DNA from: Candidatus Krumholzibacteriota bacterium
GTDB taxonomy: Bacteria > Krumholzibacteriota > Krumholzibacteriia > Krumholzibacteriales > Krumholzibacteriaceae
Direction: 5' to 3'
DNA: 9,268 bases
Assembly: GCA_030613345.1 (NCBI GenBank)
Contig: JAUWMD010000090.1
Span: 1 to 9,268, forward strand
The notes below the pieces were generated by a model. That model saw only the letters and a list, made by a program, of their open reading frames with translations. It had not been told where the DNA came from and made no database searches. Numbering within the stretch: the stretch's first letter is position 1; every line of letters starts with the position of its first letter. Shown here one piece after another: positions 1-7,645 of the stretch. The translations under genes were made by a program, and so were the position numbers.

Positions 1-793
1 TGTGCTCCATACCGGGGAAACGTCCGTCCTTGACGTCCCTCACATACGCGGAGACAGCGCCCCTTATCCTCTCGCCGAGCTCCTCGTACATCTTGACGAA
101 CTTCGGGAGCGGCTCGTCGTATATTCCGAGCATGTCATGGATCACGAGCACCTGCCCGTCGCAGTGCGGGCCGGCGCCGATCCCTATGGTCGCGATCGAG
201 ACCGATTCGGTGATCTTTTTCGCCAGCTGCCAGGGGATGCCCTCGAGGACTACGGCGAAACAGCCAGCCCGCTTGAGCGCCTTGGCATCATTAATAATCC
301 GTTCGGCCGACTCGCTGTCCCTGCCCTGGACCCGGTATCCGCCGAACTCGTGGAGCGACTGAGGTGTGAGACCGAGATGACCGACTACGGGGATCGACGC
401 CTGCACGATCGCCTCGACGACAGGCACGTATCTCTCGCCGCCCTCGAGCTTGACAGACTGTGCGCCGCCCTCCTTGACGAGCCTGCCGGCGTTTCGCACC
501 GCGTCCTCTACGCTCGCCTGGTACGACATGAATGGCATGTCGCCTACCACCATCGCCTTCGGCCTCGCCCTCGTGACAGCCTTGAGATGATGGATCATCT
601 CCTCCATCGTCACGGGCAGGGTGTTCTCGTACCCCAACACGACCATACCGAGAGAATCGCCGACGAGTATGACATCGATACCCGTGTCGTCGATCAGCTT
701 CGTCGAGAGATAGTCGTAGGAGGTGATCGCCGCTATCTTCTCGCCCTTCCTCTTCATCTTCAGAAGGGTTGTCTTTGTGATCTTGTCTTTCAT
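1..793 (-). CDS. panB: 3-methyl-2-oxobutanoate hydroxymethyltransferase (ketopantoate hydroxymethyltransferase), 3' end cut by window edge
   Basis: PanB transfers a hydroxymethyl group from 5,10-methylene-tetrahydrofolate to 2-oxoisovalerate, giving ketopantoate, the first committed step of pantothenate/CoA synthesis in the cytoplasm. 264 codons are visible without a stop. The E. coli enzyme is also about 264 residues, so only a short tail is missing. The reading frame shows the family TIM-barrel signatures: TSYD at 24-27, VGDSLGMVVLGY at 44-55, GDMPFMSYQ at 84-92, VKLEGG at 114-119, GHLGLTPQS at 138-146 and VVLEGIP at 181-187. By family knowledge D46, D85 and E117 are the Mg2+ ligands and E184 the catalytic base; all are present. 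The ATG (793-791) shares its A with the TGA of the upstream kinase (TGATG), and a GGGAG lies just upstream, so translation is probably coupled. In many genomes panC follows, which would lie outside the window. The identification is firm; only the C-terminus is unseen. Confidence 0.95.
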   Translation of the reverse strand, partial: MKDKITKTTLLKMKRKGEKIAAITSYDYLSTKLIDDTGIDVILVGDSLGMVVLGYENTLPVTMEEMIHHLKAVTRARPKAMVVGDMPFMSYQASVEDAVRNAGRLVKEGGAQSVKLEGGERYVPVVEAIVQASIPVVGHLGLTPQSLHEFGGYRVQGRDSESAERIINDAKALKRAGCFAVVLEGIPWQLAKKITESVSIATIGIGAGPHCDGQVLVIHDMLGIYDEPLPKFVKMYEELGERIRGAVSAYVRDVKDGRFPGMEH

Positions 794-1467
794 CACAGAT
801 CGTTCTCCCAGGAAGGCACGTAGTACTGCGTGCCCTCGAACTTCTCCGAGATCCTCGAGAAAAAGTCGTCGAGGTGGTCCCGGTTGGCCGTGAAATCGAG
901 CCTGTCCGTATTTACTATCAGCAGAGGCGATTCGTCGTAGTGGAAGAAGAAATGATTGAACGCCTCGTTGAGCCCGCTGATATATTCGTCGCTTATATTC
1001 TTCTCGAACGACCTGCCCCTCTTCCCGATCCTCTGCAGAAGAACCTCCGGGTCTGCCTGGAGATAGATGACCAGGTCGGGTTTGACGATCCTGCCCTCGA
1101 GGAGAGAGTGCATCCTGTTGTACAGGACCAGTTCGTCGTCGCCCAGCACGGCGTGGGCATAGATCCTGTCCTTTGCGAAGAGGTAGTCGGCGACCATCAG
1201 ATCGGTAAAGAGGTCCTGCTGAGCGATCTTCGTCTGCTGCCTGTACCTGTTGAGAAGAAAGAAGATCTGCGCCTGGAAGGCATACCCTCCCATATCACCG
1301 TAGAACCTCTCGATGAAGGGATTGTCGTCGACCTCCTCGAGAAAGAGCCGTGCTCCGGTCTCCCCGGCGAGGAGCCTCGCGACGGTCGTCTTGCCCGCGC
1401 CGATGTTCCCTTCGACAGCGATATACCTGATACCGGAGCCGTCCAGTCTGCTGCTGAAATCTTCCAT
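793..1467 (-). CDS. deoxynucleoside kinase (deoxyadenosine/deoxyguanosine kinase family)
   Basis: This probable cytosolic salvage kinase phosphorylates deoxynucleosides to 5'-monophosphates using a nucleoside triphosphate. Numbered from the ATG, it has the P-loop EGNIGAGKTT at 19-28, an EEVDDNPF segment at 44-51 (the family's substrate-side acidic motif), a DYLFAKDR segment in the position of the family DRS-type motif, the PDLVIYLQAD strand, and an arginine-rich lid RIGKRGRSFE. At 224 residues it is normal for bacterial dNKs. Start choice: the frame also offers a TTG at 1503 (12 extra codons), preceded by AGGTAG and only 11 bases after the folK stop. I prefer the ATG at 1467 because family N-termini begin close to the P-loop strand, but its ribosome site is weak, so the TTG stays possible. 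It lies between folK and panB and overlaps panB by one base. The exact nucleoside preference (dA, dG or dC) cannot be read from sequence alone. Confidence 0.88.
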   Translation of the reverse strand: MEDFSSRLDGSGIRYIAVEGNIGAGKTTVARLLAGETGARLFLEEVDDNPFIERFYGDMGGYAFQAQIFFLLNRYRQQTKIAQQDLFTDLMVADYLFAKDRIYAHAVLGDDELVLYNRMHSLLEGRIVKPDLVIYLQADPEVLLQRIGKRGRSFEKNISDEYISGLNEAFNHFFFHYDESPLLIVNTDRLDFTANRDHLDDFFSRISEKFEGTQYYVPSWENDL

Positions 1468-1514
1468 CCGTCTTACCGTAGTCAAAATGATATTGGAAGT
1501 CAATATCTACCTGT

Positions 1515-2069
1515 TTACAAGGACTTCCGGCTTATCCGGCCCCTCGAGGAGATTCTAACGACCTTTCCCGCCGCCTTCTCCGCATCCGCCGCTTCCGCAG
1601 CGCTGCCGCCGCCCGGCAGCGGAAACCCGGGTTCCATTTCAGCGAGCGGGACGAGGACAAACAGCCTCTCCATGAAGCACGGATGGGGTATGGTCAGGTC
1701 GGCCTCGTCGATCCTGCTCTCTCCACAGAGGATCAGGTCAATATCGAGGGTCCTGTCTCCCGTGCCTCCCTCTCTCATTCTTCCCGCTTCTCTCTCCAGC
1801 CTCTGTCCCAGCGTAAGGAGGGAGCGCGGATCGAGGGTCGTCCGCACGATCATCACCGCGTTGATGAAGGAGCGGGAATATCCCTCTCCCACAGGCCCGG
1901 TCTCGTACAGAGAGCTCAGCCGAGCCGAGACGATCCCTTCACTCGAGGCGATCCGCGCCGCCGCGGAGAGGACGCACAGCTCCCTCTCCCCCACATTGGA
2001 TCCGAGAGAGATCACCGCCCTCCCGGCGGCCGGGCCGTCAGGCTTCCCGCTCGACGACGACTGCGACAT
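1515..2069 (-). CDS. folK: 2-amino-4-hydroxy-6-hydroxymethyldihydropteridine diphosphokinase (HPPK)
   Basis: FolK transfers pyrophosphate from ATP to 6-hydroxymethyl-7,8-dihydropterin, the step before dihydropteroate synthase in folate synthesis. The 184-residue frame contains the N-terminal strand AVISLGSNVGERE (18-30), YETGPVG (55-61), the metal-binding loop GDRTLDIDLIL (104-114; D109 and D111 match the Mg2+-binding aspartates of HPPK) and IPHPCFMERLFVLVPL (127-142). The size fits, with about 15 extra residues at each end. The C-terminal extension is alanine/glycine-rich and ends basic (SSRGRISRKSL). The ATG at 2069 lies inside the end of folB (32-base overlap) and has no clear Shine-Dalgarno, which suggests translational coupling. 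A GTG at codon 19 behind a GGGAGG is a possible shorter start. folB directly upstream makes the substrate, so the pairing is functionally coherent. Confidence 0.93.
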   Translation of the reverse strand: MSQSSSSGKPDGPAAGRAVISLGSNVGERELCVLSAAARIASSEGIVSARLSSLYETGPVGEGYSRSFINAVMIVRTTLDPRSLLTLGQRLEREAGRMREGGTGDRTLDIDLILCGESRIDEADLTIPHPCFMERLFVLVPLAEMEPGFPLPGGGSAAEAADAEKAAGKVVRISSRGRISRKSL

Positions 2070-2400
2070 GATCGAGACTGTTCGGGAATGGAAGGGTGAG
2101 TTTCCTGATGGTGGTATTTACCTTCGACACCGGAAAGTTGCCGAGGATCTCCCTGCAGATGGCGTCGGCGAGGGTCTCGAGGAGGTTGAACCTGTTCTTC
2201 TCGACCGTCTCCATGACCTTCGCGTACACCCTTTCGTAGTTTATCGTGTCCTCGAGAGCGTCGGTGACGCACGCTTTCGTGAAATCGCTCCAGAACTCTA
2301 CATCCATCTCGAGCTTCTGACCCACCTCCCGCTCCATTGGAGATACGCCGTAATACCCGAATACCGTTATCCCCGCGAGGACTATCTTTTCTTCAAGCAA
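2038..2400 (-). CDS. folB: dihydroneopterin aldolase, TTG start
   Basis: FolB cleaves 7,8-dihydroneopterin to 6-hydroxymethyl-7,8-dihydropterin plus glycolaldehyde, feeding FolK. From the TTG at 2400 the product is 120 residues, the normal family length. Motifs are GYYGVSPMEREVGQ (15-28), DTINYERVY (51-59; Y55 corresponds to the active-site Tyr), NLLETLAD (72-79; E75 binds the pterin) and RKLTLPFP (99-106; K100 is the catalytic-lysine position). The frame stays open further upstream into dapL. An ATG at 2421 overlaps the dapL stop (TGATG) and would add seven residues (MTAGGRK). I prefer the TTG because GGAGGT sits six bases before it and the protein then begins like other FolB proteins. The 2421 ATG has no comparable ribosome site. 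The gene overlaps folK by 32 bases. Confidence 0.92.
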   Translation of the reverse strand: MLEEKIVLAGITVFGYYGVSPMEREVGQKLEMDVEFWSDFTKACVTDALEDTINYERVYAKVMETVEKNRFNLLETLADAICREILGNFPVSKVNTTIRKLTLPFPNSLDHVAVVVEREA

Positions 2401-2406
2401 CTTTCG

Positions 2407-2412
2407 ACCTCC
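2407..2412 (-). promoter_or_regulatory. Shine-Dalgarno GGAGGT that decides the folB start
   Basis: On the minus strand GGAGGT ends six bases before TTG (2400-2398). This near-ideal site and spacing argue for the TTG over the upstream ATG at 2421, which overlaps the dapL stop codon. Confidence 0.65.
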
Positions 2413-2420
2413 GGCGGTCA

Positions 2421-3584
2421 TCAGGGGGAAGTCCCGAGTTTTTCCAGCTTCTGCCCGGCTTTGAGGATTGTATAGTCGGGAGCGGTGATTGACAACCTGA
2501 AATACCCCTCGCCGTACCCGCCGAACCCTATCCCGGGGGTCGCGACTATGCCCGTCTCCTCGAGGAGTTTCCCGCAATAATCGATCGACGACCCGCCCCC
2601 GGGCACCTCGATCCAGAAGTAGAAGGTCGCTGCGGGGATCTCGAACCGGAATCCGCCCCTTCGGAGGCTGGCGGCGAGAATATCGCGTCTTTTCCGAAAG
2701 ACGTCGATTATACGTCCGGTGATCTCCGTGTAGCCTTCCTCGAGAGCAGATGCCGCCGCCGCCTGGATAGCGCTGAAGACTCCCGAGTCGACGTTGGCCT
2801 TCAGCCGCGCGAGGGCCAAGACGACTTCCGGCGAGCCTACGGCAAATCCGATCCGCCAGCCAGTGATCGAGAAGGTCTTGGAAAAGGAAAAAAGCTCGAT
2901 ATACTCCCCGCCCGCATCCTTAGCGAGGGGAAAGAGGACCTGCTGCCTCTCCTCGTAGGAGATCTCGCTGTAGGCGGCATCGTTAACCAGTAACAATGCG
3001 TTCTCTCCACAGAAGCTGATAGCCTCCTCGAATTTCTCCTTCCCGGCCGTTGCGGCCGTCGGATTGTTGGGATAATTGAGATAGACCAGTCTCGCGCGTT
3101 GCAGGTCGGAAGGATCGAGATCGTCGAACCGGGGGAAATAGCCGTTCTCAGCAAGGAGGGGCATCCTCACAGGGTCGGCGCCGGCAAATACGGCCGATGA
3201 AGTATAGACGGGATACCCGGGATCGGGCACGAGTACGGCATCTCCCGGATTCACGACGGCGAGCGGCAGATGGCCGATCGCCTCCTTGCTGCCGATCGTG
3301 ACGAGGATCTCGTCGCTCTCGAGCGATACCCCGTAGTGCTCGCGGGCCCAGCCCCGGATCGCGTCGATAAGACGAGAAAGACCCCGATCGGATGGATACC
3401 TGTGGTATTCGAGTTCGTCGAGGGAGCTGCGCAACGTATCTACGAGTTCGGGCGGGGCGCCGAGATCGGGATCCCCTATACCGAGGTCGAGTACCTCACG
3501 TCCTGACCGTCCGTACTCGGTCTTCCTTCGATCGATTTCGACGAATAGATAGGGAGGTAATCTCTTCAGCCTGTCGGACTGCAT
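2421..3584 (-). CDS. dapL: LL-diaminopimelate aminotransferase-like PLP enzyme (fold type I)
   Basis: This probably converts tetrahydrodipicolinate plus glutamate to LL-2,6-diaminopimelate and 2-oxoglutarate in one step, bypassing the acyl DAP route to lysine and peptidoglycan. The 387-residue protein begins in DapL style (RLKRLPPYLFVEIDRRK) and carries LDLGIGDPDLGAPPELV (32-48), GSKEAIGHLPLAVVNPGD (98-115), DPGYPVY (121-127), YLNYPNNPT (168-176), NDAAYSEI (201-208), the Schiff-base site SFSKTFSITGWRIGF (233-247, lysine K236) and YFRLSI (361-366, R363 for the alpha-carboxylate). The GSKE-GH-PLAVVNPGD stretch resembles DapL more than generic aspartate aminotransferases, but a related aminotransferase (for example of the AlaT/AspC group) cannot be excluded. 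The start is ATG with only a modest AGG about 11 bases upstream. It lies 30 bases after the lipoprotein and its TGA is next to folB. Confidence 0.82.
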   Translation of the reverse strand: MQSDRLKRLPPYLFVEIDRRKTEYGRSGREVLDLGIGDPDLGAPPELVDTLRSSLDELEYHRYPSDRGLSRLIDAIRGWAREHYGVSLESDEILVTIGSKEAIGHLPLAVVNPGDAVLVPDPGYPVYTSSAVFAGADPVRMPLLAENGYFPRFDDLDPSDLQRARLVYLNYPNNPTAATAGKEKFEEAISFCGENALLLVNDAAYSEISYEERQQVLFPLAKDAGGEYIELFSFSKTFSITGWRIGFAVGSPEVVLALARLKANVDSGVFSAIQAAAASALEEGYTEITGRIIDVFRKRRDILAASLRRGGFRFEIPAATFYFWIEVPGGGSSIDYCGKLLEETGIVATPGIGFGGYGEGYFRLSITAPDYTILKAGQKLEKLGTSP

Positions 3585-3614
3585 CGAGCGTCGACCTGTT
3601 CCTCTCCCGCCGCT

Positions 3615-5318
3615 CTATTCGTGGCTGTAGATAAGGATGATTTCCTTGCCCGGATAGTTGACATCATCGTACACGGGGAACGGGACGTAAACGCCCGTAC
3701 CGTCCTCGTCGAAGAGCGTCCGCATCCAGGTGTAATCGATATCCTTCGGCTCGCGGGAGCTATGCCACTGGATCGCCCTTGAAGAGTAGGCCCAGAGGCC
3801 CGAATTCATGTCGACGATGACAAGAGCCGACCAGGAGTCGCTTGCGCTCTTGCCCTTGCGGACAAGCCTGAACGCCAGCTGAGGCCGCGTTCCATCATTG
3901 TTCCAGGAGATTCCCTTGATGTCGTCTGTCGCTCTCTCCTTCACGAATACGGGATCGTTCGCGACAGCCCCGCCGGCTCCGACGAGATAGACACCGATGT
4001 CGTTGACCGCGGCAAGCTGCGATCCGTCGGAAGCCCAGGCAAATTCCGTGACACTGGAGAGTTCGCTCACGATTGCGACCGCCTCGCCGGCGTAATCGAA
4101 AAATACGATCTGTCCAGCCGCTATGAAGCTGAGTTTATCCACATTCGGAATCCATTCGAAAACGGTCTTCTCGCTGATGTTGATCCCGGCCTGCTTGAAG
4201 ATGCCGGTCTTCTCATCGACCATCAGCGCCCGGCGACTAAGCGTGTCGGGCAACCCGCCGGCCAGCGGGATGAGGCACGGTTCGAAGTTGCGAGTCGTGT
4301 CAACGAAGTAGAGGATATTGTCCTCGCTCGGTGTGAACATAGGCCTGATGTTGTTGTAATAACGGTGCTTTGTCACGGTATCCGGTCCGACGATCGACGT
4401 TGACGAATCGTGACTCTGGGTGACGGTGTACCAGTTGCCCCGCCCGTCTGATTCGTCCCAATACGCCACGTTAAAGAGATCGGCGGTGCCGTCCCTCGAT
4501 TTGCCAATGCGATGAAATTTCCAGACGGCCTTGTCGCCGTCCGCGTTGGTCTTGGGATACCTGTGCTGGTTTTTCCTGGTGAAATCCGATCCGCCCAGGT
4601 CATTGCTGACGTTGACGGGGGATCCGGCTGGTAATGGGAATTTCCACGTGTTCATCCTCTGCTGTCTCAGGCCAGGAAAGTATATGTTGATGAACGATCC
4701 GTATATAACCTGGTTTGACCCGGCAAAATCGAACTCGTACGATCCGCCGCCGGAAGGGTCCCTGGTATCGGTAATGAGTGTGACATTGCCCGACGACGAG
4801 AGCTCGTATACCGCCCATCCGATGAAATTCAGGCTTGTCGGCCCGACGTTGCCCTCCTCGGCGATGAAGTACAGGCCGTTGCCCATCAGGATCGGGTTGA
4901 CGCTCGCTATCTTGTCTGTCTCGAGATATTCAAATTCCCTGATTATCGCTTGGGTATGTATGGTGTCGGGCTTGGCTCCGTCCAGCGAAGCGCGGCACTG
5001 TATATGGTAAATGCCGTACTCCATAGGAGCGACCCACTGGACGGTGATCCCCTTGTCCTTGAGGAGTTTGCCGCCCTCGACGGTCCATGTGTATTCCGTC
5101 CACTTACCGCACCCCTCTCCTTCTACCTGAACGGTCAGTTGTGTAGTTTCCCCGCGGGACGGAGCAGGGGGATTCAAAATGATCATATTGGTTTGTACTA
5201 TGGGATCGCAACTATCAGGCAACTCGACCGGATCGTCGCCGCACCCCATGATCATCGTCAATGAAAGTGAGAAGCCGAAAACTAAAACCCAAGCCGACAG
5301 TCTCTTCCACTGCTTCAA
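3615..5318 (-). CDS. predicted lipoprotein with Ig/PKD-like domain and beta-propeller-like repeats, TTG start
   Basis: I do not recognise a named family. The 567-residue product has a classical lipoprotein signal: basic start MKQWKR, hydrophobic core 8-23, then lipobox IMGC with lipidated C26 followed by GDD, so it should be a membrane-anchored protein facing the periplasm or outside. Residues about 44-128 look like an Ig/PKD-type beta-sandwich (RGETTQLTVQVEG, YTWTVEGG, YGIYHIQCRASLDG). From about 130 to the end there are repeated beta-blade-like segments (NILYFVDTTR, KLSFIAAGQIVFFDY, FAWASDGSQLAAV at 426-438, ISWNNDGTRPQLAF at 470-483), typical of TolB/WD40-like propellers. Four further cysteines (37, 70, 108, 348) could form disulfides. 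The TTG start is supported by GGAGG six bases upstream. It leads the run into dapL-folB-folK-kinase-panB with no visible terminator after it. Function is unknown; no catalytic motif is visible. Confidence 0.85.
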   Translation of the reverse strand: MKQWKRLSAWVLVFGFSLSLTMIMGCGDDPVELPDSCDPIVQTNMIILNPPAPSRGETTQLTVQVEGEGCGKWTEYTWTVEGGKLLKDKGITVQWVAPMEYGIYHIQCRASLDGAKPDTIHTQAIIREFEYLETDKIASVNPILMGNGLYFIAEEGNVGPTSLNFIGWAVYELSSSGNVTLITDTRDPSGGGSYEFDFAGSNQVIYGSFINIYFPGLRQQRMNTWKFPLPAGSPVNVSNDLGGSDFTRKNQHRYPKTNADGDKAVWKFHRIGKSRDGTADLFNVAYWDESDGRGNWYTVTQSHDSSTSIVGPDTVTKHRYYNNIRPMFTPSEDNILYFVDTTRNFEPCLIPLAGGLPDTLSRRALMVDEKTGIFKQAGINISEKTVFEWIPNVDKLSFIAAGQIVFFDYAGEAVAIVSELSSVTEFAWASDGSQLAAVNDIGVYLVGAGGAVANDPVFVKERATDDIKGISWNNDGTRPQLAFRLVRKGKSASDSWSALVIVDMNSGLWAYSSRAIQWHSSREPKDIDYTWMRTLFDEDGTGVYVPFPVYDDVNYPGKEIILIYSHE

Positions 5319-5324
5319 ATCGAA

Positions 5325-5329
5325 CCTCC
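5325..5329 (-). promoter_or_regulatory. Shine-Dalgarno GGAGG supporting the lipoprotein TTG start
   Basis: GGAGG on the minus strand lies six bases before TTG (5318-5316). The protein from this TTG begins with a textbook basic n-region of a signal peptide, so the start is well supported although it is not ATG. Confidence 0.7.
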
Positions 5330-5423
5330 AGGTCTGTCTCTCTATGCCTTTTCAGCCGATCCGCGCCAAATCGAAGCCGCGGGGCACATAAATCCTGCGA
5401 TATGCCATTAGTGTACCTGCGTT

Positions 5424-5452
5424 AAAATATGAATGTCCGGGTCTAAATTCAA
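5424..5452 (-). promoter_or_regulatory. sigma70-like promoter for the lipoprotein-dapL-folB-folK-dNK-panB run
   Basis: The minus strand reads TTGAAT (5452-5447), a 17-base spacer, then TATTTT (5429-5424). This is a good match to housekeeping -35/-10 elements at ideal spacing. Initiation near 5417 would give a leader of about 100 bases before the TTG at 5318. I see no riboswitch fold or operator repeat in that leader. The remainder of the 5319-5523 gap holds only the groEL stem-loop. Confidence 0.6.
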
Positions 5453-5468
5453 GCGATTTCTGGCAGAA

Positions 5469-5500
5469 GGGGCGCCTCGGCACTACGGCCGCGGCGCCCC
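5469..5500 (-). terminator. stem-loop after groEL, probable transcription terminator
   Basis: Perfect 8-bp arms GGGGCGCC (5469-5476) and GGCGCCCC (5493-5500) enclose 16 bases, with an inner CGG/CCG pairing that extends the stem past one mismatch. It begins about 24 bases after the groEL stop and lies before the next promoter. The bases following it on the minus strand (TTCTGCCA) contain no strong T-run, so it is either a weak intrinsic terminator or an mRNA 3'-end stabilising hairpin. Confidence 0.6.
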
Positions 5501-5523
5501 GTAAAGAGCAAGCAAGCGGAAAC

Positions 5524-7164
<1,641 letters not shown>

Positions 7165-7186
7165 TATCGTCTCTCCTTTCAGTACT

Positions 7187-7474
7187 CTAGAGGACAGCGA
7201 GGATGTCGCTTTCCCTCAGTATGAGATATTCTTTATCGTTGACTGTGATCTCTGTCCCCGAGTACTTGCCGTAGAGGACCTTGTCGCCCTTCTTGACCTC
7301 GAGAGGAATGCGCTCACCGTTAGTCTCGTTCAGGCGGCCCTTGCCGACGGCGACGATCTCGCCTTCCTGAGGCTTTTCCTTTGCTGTATCGGGAATGATG
7401 ATCCCGCTCTTCTTGACCTCGACCGGATCCATCGGCATTACTAGAACCCTGTCAGCCAGAGGTGTGATCTTCAT
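7187..7474 (-). CDS. groES: 10-kDa co-chaperonin GroES
   Basis: GroES is the heptameric lid of the GroEL folding chamber. The 95-residue product is of standard length and shows the start MKITPLADRVLVMPMDP, the mobile-loop region KKSGIIIPDTAKEKPQEG (18-aa segment beginning near residue 21; the hydrophobic III binds GroEL), GEIVAVGKGR, and the C-terminal GDKVLYGKYSGTEI and YLILRESDILAVL. The ATG is preceded by a strong AAGGAGGT five bases upstream. It is the first gene of the groES-groEL operon, with a leader of roughly 90 bases that contains the CIRCE element. Confidence 0.99.
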   Translation of the reverse strand: MKITPLADRVLVMPMDPVEVKKSGIIIPDTAKEKPQEGEIVAVGKGRLNETNGERIPLEVKKGDKVLYGKYSGTEITVNDKEYLILRESDILAVL

Positions 7475-7528
7475 CTCGACCTCCTTTTTCGTCTGGTGTT
7501 GAACTGTTACATGTTTATTTACAGCGCT

Positions 7529-7555
7529 TTAGCACTCTCTAACTGCGAGTGCCAG
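7529..7555 (-). promoter_or_regulatory. CIRCE operator (HrcA-binding inverted repeat) in the groES leader
   Basis: The plus strand reads TTAGCACTC, nine bases, then GAGTGCCAG. Against the consensus TTAGCACTC-N9-GAGTGCTAA the left arm is perfect and the right arm matches 7 of 9. It lies just downstream of the predicted -10 box and upstream of groES, the usual CIRCE position. This predicts heat-inducible repression by HrcA, whose gene is not in this window. Confidence 0.93.
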
Positions 7556-7569
7556 AATCAGCACAGGAA

Positions 7570-7598
7570 AATATACCCTGAAGGGTATATCATTTCAA
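7570..7598 (-). promoter_or_regulatory. sigma70-like promoter of groESL
   Basis: The minus strand reads TTGAAA (7598-7593), exactly 17 bases, then TATATT (7575-7570). Both hexamers are near consensus. Initiation about seven bases after the -10 would put the CIRCE element at roughly +8 to +34, which fits HrcA repression. No sigma32-type promoter is apparent. Confidence 0.8.
7571..7590. promoter_or_regulatory. perfect 9-bp inverted repeat inside the groES promoter (second operator or coaX terminator)
   Basis: ATATACCCT, two bases (GA), then AGGGTATAT form a perfect palindrome covering the spacer and most of the -10 box. Read as RNA from coaX, about 56 bases after its stop, it makes an 8-bp hairpin with a UUCA loop followed by UUUUCC, which resembles a short intrinsic terminator. 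Read as DNA, its placement suits a repressor or activator site. The sequence alone does not decide between these, and it could serve both. Confidence 0.5.
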
Positions 7599-7645
7599 GG
7601 AAAATCGAAAAATAATTACGGGATTCTTGATACAGCAGGGGGTGC

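Noticed and set aside
2..823. Plus-strand open frame of 273 codons at the left edge
   Set aside because: It lies entirely opposite panB, whose motifs are unmistakable. The plus frame is Asp/Arg/Leu-rich shadow sequence.
874..2475. Long plus-strand open frame (533 codons) opposite the kinase, folK and folB
   Set aside because: It is antisense to three recognised genes with intact family motifs. Its translation has no domain-like pattern, and such frames arise from GC-rich codon bias.
2422..2577. Upstream extension of the folB frame
   Set aside because: The added residues are arginine-rich, lie wholly inside dapL in another frame, and are absent from the FolB family.
5319..5423. Possible riboswitch in the roughly 100-base leader of the lipoprotein
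   Set aside because: I could not find a conserved aptamer pattern or a terminator/antiterminator pair, only the ribosome site near the start.
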